A DNA stretch of 64,000 bases from Oasisia sp. SBJ-2009 (taxonomy: Eukaryota; Annelida; Polychaeta; Sabellida; Siboglinidae): assembly GCA_964017155.1 (NCBI GenBank), contig OZ024856.1, forward strand, positions 11,660,666 to 11,724,665, read 5' to 3'. Below, piece after piece: positions 25,164 through 37,621 of the stretch; the stretch's first letter is position 1, and each line of letters opens with the position of its first letter. Under the pieces are notes generated by a model. It had not been told where the DNA came from. It ran no database searches and saw nothing but the letters and a program-made list of their open reading frames with translations. Position numbers and translations under genes: made by a program.

Positions 25164-25290
25164 TGTGTGTGTTTATGTGTGTGTTTATGTGTGTGTATAT
25201 GCGTGCGCGTGTGCGTGCGTGCGTGCGCTCGGGTGTGCGGGCGTGTATGTGTGTGCACGTATACACAATGTGTGTATGTATGTGTGTATG
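24733..25290. repeat. ACP7 3'-flank block repeated at 46.5 kb, copy 1
   Basis: Starts about 95 bp after the ACP7 stop codon. Phrases such as GAATATTTCGTTGT, CATTCAACTATGTGGCA and AAACTGTCAAGGAC recur in the same order at 46,548-46,960, including the GT/TATG-rich end. It may be an uncharacterised interspersed repeat or a duplicated piece of the ACP7 3' region. Confidence 0.75.
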
Positions 25291-25381
25291 TGTATGTATG
25301 TGTGTATGTATGATGTATGTATGTATGTATGTATGTATGTATGTATGTATGTATGTATGTATGTATGTATGTATGTATGTA

Positions 25382-25412
<31 letters not shown>

Positions 25413-25452
25413 ATGTATGTATGTATGTATGTATGTATGTATGTATGTATTA
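25107..25452. repeat. (GT)n and (TATG)n microsatellites
   Basis: (GT)n from about 25,107, then GTGC and TGTA variants, then nearly pure TATG from about 25,310 to 25,450. It is part of, and continues, the repeated ACP7 3' flank. Confidence 0.95.
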
Positions 25453-25715
25453 AAGCGCTGCGCGGGCTGGAAATCTGAGCCCGCAGCCCGCCCCGCACAT
25501 TACAGTTCAGCCCGCAGTCCGCCCCTCCTCGCACTAACTTGGCCTGCAACCAACCCGCACCGCTAATTGTCCACATCCTAGCCCGCAGCCCGCATCGCCC
25601 CGCACCGCGGTATCTTGGCCCGCAGCTCGCACCGCACCGCCCCGCATTAATTTGGCCCGCAGCAAGCCCCGCAGCTCAGCCCGCAGTAATTTGTCAAAGG
25701 TCAAACTCGCAGCCC
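25453..25715. repeat. GC-rich degenerate minisatellite (GCCCGCAGCCCGC-type)
   Basis: An island of very high GC in AT-rich surroundings, made of degenerate direct repeats around CCCGCAGCCCGC and CCGCACCGCCCCGCA, separated by AATTTGG or TTGGCC-like linkers. It lies 0.3 kb outside the right arm of the inverted duplication. ORFs across it are Pro/Ala-rich artefacts. From 25,716 to 25,960 the sequence is AT-rich with nothing recognisable. Confidence 0.8.
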
Positions 25716-25979
25716 ATAACAGACTGAATATCTCACATGGAATAATTCGAAATAACTAATCCTTGTTGATGTTTCTTAATTAATTTTACAAATGTAATTA
25801 TTTTATTGATTACAAATACTTTTCAGTATGAGAATTAATATACGGCTAGTTATATTTTATATTCACCTCTCTTTTTGTTAACCAGTTAATTACTTGAAAT
25901 TCAATTAACCACATTTTTCAATTAGCTAGAAATAATTATATTGGAAGTCACTGTGGTGATTCACTATGACAACATTGTA

Positions 25980-26023
25980 TGTGGTTGTGTGTGTATGTGT
26001 ACGTATAAGCGTATGCGTATTTG

Positions 26024-26109
<86 letters not shown>

Positions 26110-26250
26110 TGTGTTTGTGTGTATTTGTGTGTGTGCTTGTGCGTGCGGGTGTGCGCCGCGTGTCCGTATCAGTGTGCGTGTATGTGTTTGTGTGCGCGAG
26201 TGTGCGTGCGTGCGTGCGTGCGTGCGTGTGTGTGTGTTTTTTTTTGTGTG
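25980..26250. repeat. GT/GTGC microsatellite at the inner edge of the right arm
   Basis: GT and GTGC units; reverse-complement counterpart of the CA/CACG tract at 5,824-5,960. The inner breakpoint of the duplication lies within or beside it. Confidence 0.92.
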
Positions 26251-27533
26251 CGTTAATGTTTTGTGTCTGCGAAATAGCCCTATTATGTTTAAATAATATC
26301 CCTACTGTGTTTTGATAATACAGAGATAATTCTTAGTATGGGTCCATACATAGGTCGAGATGTTGAAAGTAGTGGATATAAACATGCATTAATATAAAGT
26401 GTACATCACGTGTTGGCGGTGAAATGTGTTGTTTGAATGGATGTAGTATGTGTTTATGACAGTCGGTACCTGTTGCATGATTCCTCATCATAAAATAATA
26501 GTACTTAGCACAATAAAGTGTAATATTTAGTTCACTCATTCGTGTTCCGTTTCTTATATATAAAGATTGAGTAGAAGACAAGTTCGGTATGCAGTATTCC
26601 TTTATTATGTATCATTTTGTTACGCAATAGACACTTTTAATTGCAATCATATAATATGTTATGTGTGTCGCAGGTATGATAATATAACGAGTTACGAGGT
26701 TGTCATTACATTCCTTGCATCAAATTGATTTGCACTTTACGTAGAGACTGATTTGATCACATGGCACAGAAAGAGAAAAACAAATCAAACATTATAATCA
26801 TTTACGAAGCACCGTTAGCTACACGAACGACGTGATGGAATGTACGTGTTAACACTTCTCGACTCGTGTGATCGTAACGAAAGATGACGCCGAATCAGTG
26901 TATGTGTCGTTTGTATCTCGCTAAATGTAACTCGACGTCAAGGCTGCAGCTGACAGCGGCGATGACACGTGATCTGAGGGCCGCGGGTGACAACAAAGAT
27001 GACAAGATGTATCGGTGTCGTCCTCATTCCTCTGATCCTGATCCTGATTCCTCTGATTCTGAGTCCTAATGGTCGCCAGGGGGCTCCACCCCTGGAATAG
27101 GAATAGGATAGTAAATCAAACGTTGCATGGCTTTATGCAAGCAAACTAATAGTACTGATAACACATACAAAAATGTATGATTGAAAAACAGCTACAAGTG
27201 TCGTAAAATCACCACGTTTCCTACCGGACAGCGTACACCGTTGAACTGTGTTGCCAGAAAATGCTTCCAGTATCACACGTCACGAGACGAATAAGTTCCA
27301 TTTCCCCGTGTCTTTATTCATGCCACTTATTTGAGATCATAGCCATGTTTTTCACGTCACTCTCCAGGCTGGTGATGGTTGCAAACGTTCTGTTTTTGTG
27401 TGGCAGAAGCGCTCTTGTTTTGCGATATTTGGGTTTTTTAGTTTATCAAAATCGATTGGCAAGATATAATTGAAAACGTTTGAATGCTAACACCAATCTT
27501 GTGCACAGTTAACATCGATTCCAGATAACGTTC

Positions 27534-27776
27534 TCATGGTTCATTTATTGATGTTGGTATCAGCATATAATCAATATGTGTAATCCGGTTGGAGAAGCCT
27601 CGTTGTGGACCAACAGAGCCTGCATAGATAAAGTGTGTTGGCAACGGCGTGTCGGTTTGTGTTTTTCGAATAGCTTGATCCAACTTGGGGAGTCGCAAAC
27701 CGCTGTCGTTGGTCACCTCACTGTCGAGTTGTATTACTGTTCGTACCAGTGTTTGATGTGCGTCTTGTCTTTCCAA
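27534..27776 (-). mobile_element. LINE endonuclease-like fragment, right arm
   Basis: Minus-strand ORF containing SEVTNDSGLRLPKLDQAI and later RITHIDYMLIP. It is the better preserved partner of 4,330-4,560 and shows the N/D-S-G-LRL and IDY landmarks of LINE endonucleases. It lies in the intron before the last exon of the right kringle copy. Confidence 0.45.
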
Positions 27777-30442
27777 TCTCCTTGCACTGTGACGACGTCC
27801 TTTCTTGTTATATTCACTACAACGTTGCGTATATTTTGTGAAACGGTTCGATTTGCTCGTTGTCGTGGACCTCTATTTAGTCGAAGGCCCTGGATGATGG
27901 CAATCATTTGTGGTTTTGCAAAAATGCGAGATGAAAATACTTATGACAATTATGCTACTGATGGGTCCAGCAGTCTCTGTTCATTTAACACAAGGAAGAC
28001 TGATTCGTGTTAACGTTGTTGATCTTCTACACGGAACGAGATATGTTGTCTCTCATCTTCGAATCATGTCCGTCTGAGGTCAGTAATTCCCATCGGTAGT
28101 GGGTTTTATTTTATTCATGTCTCTTTCACTTTCCAAGAAGCATGATGTAGCCGGTCGTTCCGTGTTCCGGTATCGGATATTTTGTTGGAAGATAGAGGGT
28201 GGTTTGGACTCCAGAAGCATATGCGTGGTGGTGCGTCCACTCTGAATGTTCTTAACGGAGTGCATGGTCGTTGTTTATGTTGACGCCCTTCCAGTCGGCA
28301 TGTTATTGGTTACGTCTGTGGATAGTCTCTATATCCTTAGGAGAATCTTGTGTATTCGGCTTTGTTTTCACAATTTCTGCTTCTTGAGCTATACGGAATC
28401 TGTAGCTCAAACTGTGAGCATGAAACAAAATCTGCTTACTACATACAGCACTAGGAATACCCTTAAGACCGTTGTTTAAATACGAATTTATGCGAAACCT
28501 ATTCACGACGACATTCAGACATCTAGGCAGATATATTTCGATTCTTAGGCATGATGAGCATTGATAACTAATTCAGTTATATAATATTAGATCTGACTTA
28601 AAACGTAGAACATTATATTAGTTACCGGATTCTTCGGGGATTTCGCACATCTCGATATCGCACTCTTCCCACCTCTTTTTAGGGTCTGTAGTGTAGCACC
28701 ACGGTTTACTTTCATAACAACCGGGCTTTGACAGGAAACTATTGCTGCAGTAGTTTTCAGCAACGGCCTCGCCGTAACAGGTCATGTGTTTATGTGGCTG
28801 TAAAGAAGAACATGGATATCAGCATGAGTCGATAGAGTTAGATCAGGCATGATGGAACTGTTTTCACATAATGTTTAGTGGGTACACTCACAGTTAGAAT
28901 CTTCCTATGCTGTAGGAGTTATCCTATTTCACTGTCCTTCACGATCTCTACGAAACTATGCCCCCTTCATAATTCCCAATAGCAGAATTAACACTAGAAA
29001 GCACTCCGCATTGAATAGATGCATGGCTACCTGTCATCCAAACCTTGATATAATATTTTCCCCAAAAAATGAAACGTTTAGATTTGCAATTTAAAGCATT
29101 GTTGCGGATGTTGCCTGGAATACTCGATAATTAGTACATGTTTTATATAACTGTTGTTCTTATTTTCCCAACAATATAGTACTTAATTGAATCAACTTGT
29201 GTTTTAAACCTTTTAGACCTACAAGGTTAAAATGAATTATATTTATAACGGATGGTGTCTATTATATTTCATATTGTGTGGTTCTTAAATAGGTATTTGT
29301 GTTAGTATCTTGTTTGATTACGTATATCGTGTTATTCTTCCTGTTAATGGATCCTCAGGACCGGTTGGATTGGAAATAATTGCAAAACAATATAACCGAA
29401 GTGTTAGCGTGAAAGAAACGCGCTGTTATCTTTATGTGAGGTACGCGTTGTTTTTATATCACATTACAGTATCTCTTTTTATTGATATGTACCCGCCAGG
29501 TATATGATATCGCTTCGATTCAAACAATCTCAGTAAACAAATAGGTCCAATACAAAAATGTATACCAGTCGCATATAACTAGAAACCGGTCAAATATATA
29601 ACGATGTTAATAAAGTGACACACGTGCTTAAGCCAATAACTGATTTAGTTCAAGCCGCGAAGCACAGAGTTCATTATTTGTGTAATGCAAATGAATAGTT
29701 TGGCTGTTTCGTAGGAAAACGTCAGAAATTAAACCGCTTGGCAAGGACACACCTTCTGCGAACTCCATTTCTGGCATGTCCGACCCGACTTCGTGACGCT
29801 CATATGACCACGGTAATCTGTTCCATTAGGCGTTAGCAGGCACTCTCACACTGTGCCTTCAAGAAGAACAACATTGTTAGTGCAAGCACTGCTCTCTGAA
29901 GGAAAATAAGAAAAGATGTGAAAACATATGAAAATACGCGAACAATCCTGAAATGGTTCACTTGGAAAATATGCAATAGTATCATTGTAAACAACATGTC
30001 GAATGTGATTACCATTACCCTGGATTTATCGCATGCAAGAAATTGTGATTCCAGTTTGTGGCAAAAGCGGTGTACCTTACTATGCAGCAGTAGTATGAAA
30101 AACGTATAATCTTACATGGCATATGGCTACCGGAGTTTTTTTTGTAATTGCTGTGTGTGACATTGTCCTAATACATCTCATGATTGTTAGTAAACCAATT
30201 CACTTATTTAAATTGTGTCTTAATTGCATCGTGGACTGAGATTAAATTACGAGCATGCTAACATAACAAAATGAGAAACGTTGCACAGAAATGGTAAAAT
30301 ACGTTTTAGACTCGCGACTACTACATAGAGTAATTACGTTGAGAAATATTATGTTAGCATGCACGTAATTTGACCTCCGTCCACGAGGCAATTAAGGATT
30401 GCCAACCGACATGTACAAAATGTAAATAGGTAACTTGATTTA

Positions 30443-30445
<3 letters not shown>

Positions 30446-30520
<75 letters not shown>
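30446..30520. repeat. (AT)n microsatellite, right arm
   Basis: Counterpart of 1,801-1,880 in the left arm. Confidence 0.95.
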
Positions 30521-30524
<4 letters not shown>

Positions 30525-30544
30525 GTTGTAGTAACCTTCTTTAC

Positions 30545-30745
30545 ATTCCTCGGATGAAAATGAAAGCTGGTACCCGAGCTTTCTCGGTTGCCGCACCAAC
30601 TGTGTGGAATTCGCTTCCTGCCAGCGTTTAATCAGAAGGTAATAGAGTTTCATTCCGCCGACGTTCAAAAACCTATCTCTTTAATGATGCATATCATCCT
30701 TTGCTTCCTAGCATCTTCATCCGTCCATTGACGACTAACGCAATG
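30545..30745 (+). mobile_element. LINE 3'-terminal coding remnant, right arm
   Basis: Same remnant as 1,600-1,795 in the opposite orientation. The plus strand encodes GTRAFSVAAPTVWNSLPASV followed by a stop. Its presence in both arms dates the insertion before the duplication. Confidence 0.6.
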
Positions 30746-31453
30746 TCTTACAATCACGAGTTTCATTAACCCCTTGGTTTTGTCGCGCCACTGAGCTCGA
30801 TCTTCGAGGATATTGGCGCAAAAGAAGTATATTATTACTATTACTATTATTATTGTTATTATTACTAAGTAAATGTAACTGCTCCTATTCCATATTTGGA
30901 AAGTTGTAACTATAAGACTGTATATAAAACCACAAAGATAACAATATGTACATTACGTTCACGTTCGGCAAATACACATAAAAATGTATTCACCGGACGC
31001 TCCGTTGATAATGATTTGAGTATGATTCTTTTTATCTATGATTGTACGGAAGATGCGATAAAGATCAATTGTCCCTTTACAATGCAATTCTCTAAAACAC
31101 TACATTAAAATGCATTTTAATAAACAAAAAACATGTACCCTCAAAGGGAATATATATATTTTTGTTAGGTTAGTATTGGTTTAGTTACTTAACATATGCA
31201 AAGTAAATAGTTTAAAATAAAATAAAGCAAGTTTATATTACTCAACTTATACGAAACTATACAAGACAATACAATGCAATACAATACAATCATAGATTTC
31301 ATGTTTATTTTTAACTGAGGCCCTATGCGCATACTATGAGTATGTTATGTTAAGGATATTATTTTAATTAAGCATATTATTTGTCTCATGATAACTTTGG
31401 TAAATCTATGCATATATGAGGATTGCAATTCATTTGGTGCAATGAGACCTAAG

Positions 31454-31456
<3 letters not shown>

Positions 31457-31512
<56 letters not shown>
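31457..31512. repeat. (AT)n microsatellite, right arm
   Basis: Counterpart of the left-arm run at 847-910. Confidence 0.95.
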
Positions 31513-31517
<5 letters not shown>

Positions 31518-32575
31518 TTATTGTACATCATTTTGAAGTGGTACTTTTATGTATTTGAACTGTCTTCAAATACATGTAAATGCAAAATTGTCATTATTAC
31601 CTGTGATGTCACTTTGGCACATAGGGATGTTGCAATATTCCCATTTCTTTTTCGGGTCCGTTGTGTAGCACCAAGGCCGCTTTCTAAAACAACCCGGCAG
31701 GCCTGCGAAACTGTTGGTACAGTAGTTGTCAGAAGCGGCTTCGCCGGGGCACGCCCAGTGGGTGTGTGGCTGGTGAAAGAGGAAAACATATGAAGGTCGA
31801 TGAAATTTATTTTGGTTTCCTTAAAGCGGTAAGCAATTTATGTTAGAGTAGTATGTTTCGTCTTAATGACATACATACACGTACATCGCGTGTAGGTCTT
31901 CGTAGTCCTAGCTGATTTCATTCAACCAAATAGTAAACGAATATTTCGTATGGGAAATTCACGAGCAATATCACTAACAAATAGGAAAAGGTAGCTACTC
32001 ATCTGGTAAATCCGTTACAAATCAACTATATTTTGGCAATTATTGTAATAATTCACGCCGGAAAACATGTATTTCGTCATTTATATTGTTATTAATATGA
32101 TTTGTTTTTATTGGAACATGTTAGAAAACGAATAGGATCTACCGTATGCGAACTCCAGTATTGGCATCTTCGCCCTGTCTTCGTGAAGCCGGCTGCTCCT
32201 ACGAATTCCTGTCCGTCTTCTGTTAACAGACAATCTGAACCGGGTATCGCTGAAATACAAGTCGATGTAAATATACCCACCACGCAGTGGAAACTACCCA
32301 GTGTTTAGGTAATATTCAAAACAAGAATGTCTACCGTTTATGAAACTGTATAATATTACTTTGCCATCTTTAAGGAGTTCTAAGTATTCAAATCAGCTCA
32401 CAAAATTATAAGTACATAGAGTTCACCATACATTCCATGATGTATCACCTGGATAATTTAGTTTGTATTGAAATGTATATTTGTCCATAATTAATCCGGT
32501 GACACTCCTGTTAGAAACGTACGTCCACAAAGGAGTATTCTATTGTTTCTTATATTTATATAAACCCAAGTGCTG

Positions 32576-33319
32576 TCATAGCTTTTGTGCTAGTGGTCTT
32601 ATCTTGTTTAAATCAGCGATTAAATAAACGCAATCACATTGCATTTCGGTGAAATATAATTCCACCGCCGCCGGAAGAATGCTCGGTACTTCAGGAAACT
32701 CTTCGCACATGGGAATGTCGCACAACTCCCGTCTCTTTCCGCGATCCTCGGTGAAGCACCATGGCGATTTTTTAACACAGTTTTTCTTATCAGGGAAACT
32801 GTTGCTACAGTAGTTTTCAGCAGCGGCTTCGCCGAGACAGTATAAGTGTTTGTGCGGCTAAAAATAAAACGACGGCTATTTGCACAGACATGGAAAGCAC
32901 AATAAACAGTTAGAGGATACCACCATTTGGCAAACATAGTATCTATAATAAATTAATTGTGTTATGTAACGTTTTACGGAGTGCGTTATTTCCTGCGCTC
33001 TGAATTTATATTTTATTAGTACTCTGCGTACCTGTACGATGGTGACAGTCTGTCATTAATAAGTTATCGATTAAATCCACCTGATCTCAATCAACCGAAT
33101 ATAAATTAAATATAAGGTATACTGCCGTCCAAGATAGAAACCAGTTGGTAAAAGAAACAATGTGGTCACAGTTTACCCAGTGAGCACGCCACTTTTGGCA
33201 TTTCCGGCCCGACTTCGTGACGCTGACACGTCCGCGGTACTCGAAGCCTTGTTCGGTGAGAAGACATTCTCGTGGTCTACCTTCAAGGAGAAGAACGCAA
33301 ATAAAGGAGTCGCTGCTCT
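32576..33319 (-). CDS. Third kringle unit, right cluster only
   Basis: Two minus-strand exons: 33,177-33,319 (first half; VLLLEGRPRECLLTEQGFEY, then VTKSGRKCQKWRAHW, phase-0 donor GTAAAC) and 32,576-32,857 (second half; PHKHLYCLGEAAAENYC, SPWCFTED, ELCDIPMCEE). The second exon runs open past the kringle to a TGA at 32,576-32,578, adding about 40 residues. No good phase-1 donor follows the kringle, unlike kringles 1 and 2. It may therefore be the terminal exon of a separate kringle gene ending here, or it may use a weak donor (caat|gtgatt) to splice on to 32,249. The two extra cysteines are also present. The left counterpart would lie before the window. Confidence 0.75.
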
Positions 33320-33582
33320 CTAATACACACATCATCGGAGGACATTCAAGAACACATGGGCTATACAGGAGGAAGACGCCAAGAGAAGTTGCAGGAGACA
33401 TGCAACTTTTCTCAATTGGACACATACCATCATGACACGCCTTCATAAATAGCACGGTGTATTCGGGAAAGCGATCTATGTTGTATGCAACAACTGTGTA
33501 TTATACTAATTAAATATCACAGTAATCCACAAGGTGCAGAGTATTGTTTGTACCATCCTAATTCTACAATACAGTCTGTCAT

Positions 33583-33614
<32 letters not shown>

Positions 33615-33664
33615 TGTATGTATGTATGTATGTATGTGTGTATGTATGTATGTATGTATGTATG

Positions 33665-33695
<31 letters not shown>

Positions 33696-33879
33696 GTATG
33701 TATGTATGTATGTATGTAACTATGTATGTATGTATCTATGTATGTATGTATGTATGTATGTATGTGTGTATGTGTGTATGTGTGTATGTGTGTATGTGTG
33801 TATGTGTGTATGTGTGTATGTGTGTATGTGTGTATGTGTGTATGTGTGTATGTGTGTATGTGTGTGTGTATGTGTGTAA

Positions 33880-33925
<46 letters not shown>

Positions 33926-33935
33926 ATGTGTGTAA

Positions 33936-34026
<91 letters not shown>

Positions 34027-34256
34027 TGTATGTATGTATGTATGTATGTATGTATGTATGTATGTATGTATGTATGTATGTATGTATGAATGTATGTATG
34101 TATGTATGTATGTATGTATGTATGTATGTATGTATATATGTAAGTGTGTATGTGTGTATGTGTGTATGTGTGTATGTGTGTATGTGTGTATGTGTTTATG
34201 TGTGTATGTGTGTTTGTGTGTATGTGTGTATGTATGTATGTATGTATGTATGTATG

Positions 34257-34287
<31 letters not shown>

Positions 34288-34300
34288 GTATGTATGTATG
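33583..34300. repeat. (TATG)n / (GTGTATGT)n / (AT)n compound microsatellite
   Basis: About 0.7 kb of TATG tetramers with interspersed GTGTATGT octamers and two TA runs (33,881-33,919 and 33,938-33,998). It separates the third kringle from the truncated fourth. The Met-Tyr-Val-Cys ORFs are artefacts. Confidence 0.97.
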
Positions 34301-34348
34301 CATGCGTAAAGATATGTACAACGGTTTGTTACTCCTCACTTGCGACAC

Positions 34349-34430
34349 CAGTCTTGCACATTGGAATATCGCAAAATTCCCATCTCTTTTTTGGATTCGT
34401 TGTATAGCACCAAGGCTTCTTACCAGTCTC
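34349..34430 (-). pseudogene. Truncated second half of a fourth kringle
   Basis: The minus strand encodes KKPWCYTTNPKKRWEFCDIP followed by MCKTG, the C-terminal part of a kringle. The usual PHxH...ENYC beginning is missing; upstream sequence has stops. A phase-1 donor-like GACTG|GTGTCG sits where kringles 1 and 2 have theirs. The adjacent microsatellite expansion may mark the truncation point. Confidence 0.7.
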
Positions 34431-37400
34431 AGTCATTAAGCACGCAATTTGACCTGAAAGAAGAGCAGTAACACTTCCAAAATCTGCTATGTCCTCCGAA
34501 TACATAAGCCTCTTTACACCTTATCAACTCAAGATATGTACGCAACCAAACAGCCGAAATTATTATGCCACGTCAACTTACGATCTCGACCTTGTGGCAA
34601 TCGCCGACACTTGGCTTTTAATAAATACTCAAATCTCCCGGTAAGTGGAATTCGCGCATCACCCCAATATTATAAGCTCGTTCATTGTCCAACATTCAGT
34701 AGGTATGGTAACGGATTTCTCATATTGTATAGAAATACTATTACACAACAGAAAAATAGTCAACAACTATGACAATAGTCAACAACATTTGGTCTATCAA
34801 AGCATAGGTATAAATGTAAAGGGGTTCGCCGACTCCGAATGGCGGAAAAATATGTTCGCATTTTTTCGCAGCACCCTCACCGTGAGTCATAGAAAGTCAA
34901 ACCATTGACGCTCACTGTTTCAACAGTGGCAACACGGAAGTGGATTAGAACTGTACCAATTTCCGAACTTCCGGTTGTACCGGAGGTAAGATTAAATCGG
35001 AAAATCATCGTATATTATTATAATATGGATAGTTTATTATAATTATTTGTTTTAAAAACGGAAACAATCATTATGTCATGCGAAAGATCATAACAAATCG
35101 AGCGATATTATATAGGTGTCACTCACGGTCTGGTATCACTCGGTCTCAATCAGAAATACTGGCCACTACAGTACTTTTATATCCAAAGTTTAGCCAATTA
35201 AGCATGCATATAAGACATATGTAGTGTTGTCGCAGTACAGTGCCAAACCAATTGTTTGTTGTCTTAATTTCTTGTCTTGCCATGGCTCCATGTTCGAGGC
35301 CATGCCCATGGCAGTGGCATTGGCCATTGTGTTTGAGGGATTCCATATAATTATGACTATCACTATGACTATGCAGGGAGGTAACGTGATTACTCTAGAT
35401 TTTATTGAATAGGCGGATCTTTTTAGCGTGTTTTTAATATTATATGGAGCTTAAAAAAATAAGGCCTCCGAAATTGTACTGTTCCTGGTGCTTCTACTTG
35501 TTGGTCGTAGCGGATTATAACATCTTGGATGCTGATGTATATACATTACGTACAGTTACTATATTTCTCTTACATATCTCCACTTTAATATTAGTATCAT
35601 ATTTATATTATTTGTATTCTCTTTTCAGTACAAGTCACAAGGAATCACCACAAGTTAGCATCACTACTGAACAAATGTTTGAAATTTGGGGTCCTCTCAT
35701 CTCTGTCAAAATAATTCATGGGCAGAATTTCATCATTGTCAAGGCATATTAATCGCACCTGTCGATTGTAACATTAACCATACATAAATCGCCTTTCATT
35801 ATTATATCTAAGGTCGTGGAGGAGCTCATCTTAGGTTTAGCAGAAATAGAGCAGGAACAGATTATTGTGTTATGTTGGTGGTTTTGTTTTGTGGCGATCG
35901 AAGAAATTCTGTTGTAATGATGAACACTGATTTTTAGTCACATCAGTAAAGGAAAGTATGAGTTACTTACAAGTAAACTGACATTGACAGACTAGAGGTT
36001 TATCCGAGCGAAGGGATGTTATGGTTTCATTCTTTGTGTCTTGTAAATCTATTTTCAAGAAAAATATTTATGCCAGCGCTGTAGGTGGTCACTACCAGGC
36101 TGCTTGGCGTCGTCAGTGGTTCGCTTCCCTGCCAAACTCAGACGGGACTGACGTTAATGTTATTCTCCGATTTACAAGAGCTACACAGCCTGTGTTAATA
36201 ACCAGTTTTTTTTAACACTACTTTGGCTACTGGCTTCCAGTTTTTAATCATATCAAATACAAATTAATTACACTGCCTGCACTGTCTTATGTATTAAATA
36301 TACAAGCAACAGTAGTCTTTCTGATAGTGTTTGTGCTCCTTATAGCAATTATTCATTATGTCTTGAACATAAGAAATAACGAGTTCCTTTGCCTGCACAG
36401 TGCGGTATCAACAGCAAGAGAAGAGCGACATTTGCCACCGCCATCCCGACGTGCAGCAGTTGCACCAGACGACGCAAAGTGCTGGCACAGAATGATCTCT
36501 GCTTCCCTCTCGTCACACCATTCCATATTGATTACCACAACGGCGATAATAACAAAACGATAGCAACAAAAATGTGTCACCTCAATTATCTAGTGCATTG
36601 TGCGCGGTGTATTGGGTTTAGTTAGACTGAAGGTCGTGGATACGAAACAATGGGTAGAAAACGTTTCGCTAATCAAAACATATGGGAACGCTGAGACCCA
36701 AGGGCACAGGGGAACATTGATCCACCCTTAATGACGTTGTTACTACAGTGGGTTTTATCACATTTAAAATGATTAAAACCTTTATCATTTTAGTAGTTTT
36801 TAGGCATTTATTGATGACATTTAAGTAATTTGCTAATCATGAATTTATTGATAGCTTGGATGATTTCATCTATGATAACTATGATTTGGATCAGCTTTTG
36901 GGCTGTGTGTAAATATATAAATATGTATATATCTTAGACGAGTGTCTACCCAGCCAGCACAGTTAGTGCGGGCCGAGGGCGGCTTGAGTTCGGCAAAACT
37001 CTCGGGCCTCCTTCGGCAACCGCCTGCGGGCCGCAGGATTTTTGTCCGCCGGCTCGAGTTCGGGCCGAGGGCGGCTCATGCTCGGCTGCCAATGGTGTGC
37101 CGATGGTTAACAGCTTATATGCCTACTGTGACGATGGTGAGCCGCTCTTGTGCCAACTGTGTCTAATTTGGCTAAATGTGGCTATTTATATATCATGTAT
37201 GCATACTATCTGTATACAGTGCAATCCAGAAAACTCGAACCCAATCCCGTAATGTGCCAAAACATAGTGGAACTTCTAACTATAGTATTTCCTTGGGTCT
37301 GTGGAGGTTTGACATATCCGGAGTGCACTGTAAACAAACATATTTGTATGCAGAATAATAATGCAAGTCCAATTTGTTCATTTACACAAGTCAAATATGA

Positions 37401-37621
37401 CATTTTTATTATTAACAAATAAACAAACAAATAAGTACAGGTTTGTATATTTAATACTGTCTGGTTTTATAAATTAATTTGACATTTTAATAATTAACTG
37501 CCATGCATTGTCAGAAAATGTGACCTAAACAACTCCAATATATATAATAAGCATATAATTTAAAAATAAATGTAAACCTGCGCACTGTGCCCATTGTTTC
37601 CTGTGGCACATAGCAATTCAA
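34431..37621. other. Intergenic stretch without a recognised gene
   Basis: AT-rich, with scattered ORFs under 110 codons that resemble nothing known to me. The most gene-like is 36,400-36,624 (plus): preceded by an acceptor-like CCTGCACAG and containing IPTCSSCTRRR, but with no partner exon found. Treated as nothing supportable. Confidence 0.4.
36965..37083. repeat. GC-rich direct repeat
   Basis: GGGCCGAGGGCGGCT occurs twice, at about 36,971 and 37,062, each with GAGTTCGG beside it, in an otherwise AT-rich region. It looks like two copies of a degenerate GC-rich unit, about 90 bp apart. Confidence 0.6.

Larger units (their letters stand above)
27066..32249 (-). pseudogene. Kringle-domain gene, right copy, with premature stop
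   Basis: Minus-strand exons 32,143-32,249, 31,601-31,769 (kringle 1), 29,753-29,895, 28,626-28,797 (kringle 2) and 27,066-27,091 correspond one to one to the left copy, with the same phases. Kringle 1 is intact and nearly identical. In the first kringle 2 exon, a 9-bp in-frame insertion and a CGA-to-TGA change put a stop at 29,846-29,848, just before the first kringle cysteine. The terminal exon also differs: it reads GVEPPGDH then TAG instead of the acidic tail. A cryptic AG two codons on (GTGTGAG) could skip the stop in phase, so loss of function is likely but not certain. Confidence 0.7.
26040..32365 (-). repeat. Right arm of large inverted duplication (kringle locus)
   Basis: This is the inverted partner of 1-5,960, separated from it by about 20 kb containing ACP7. 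It is a few hundred bases longer than the left arm because of indels. Substitutions scattered through coding and noncoding parts argue against a simple assembly hairpin, which would give identical arms. Beyond about 32,365 there is no left sequence in the window to compare, so the duplication may continue. Confidence 0.92.
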
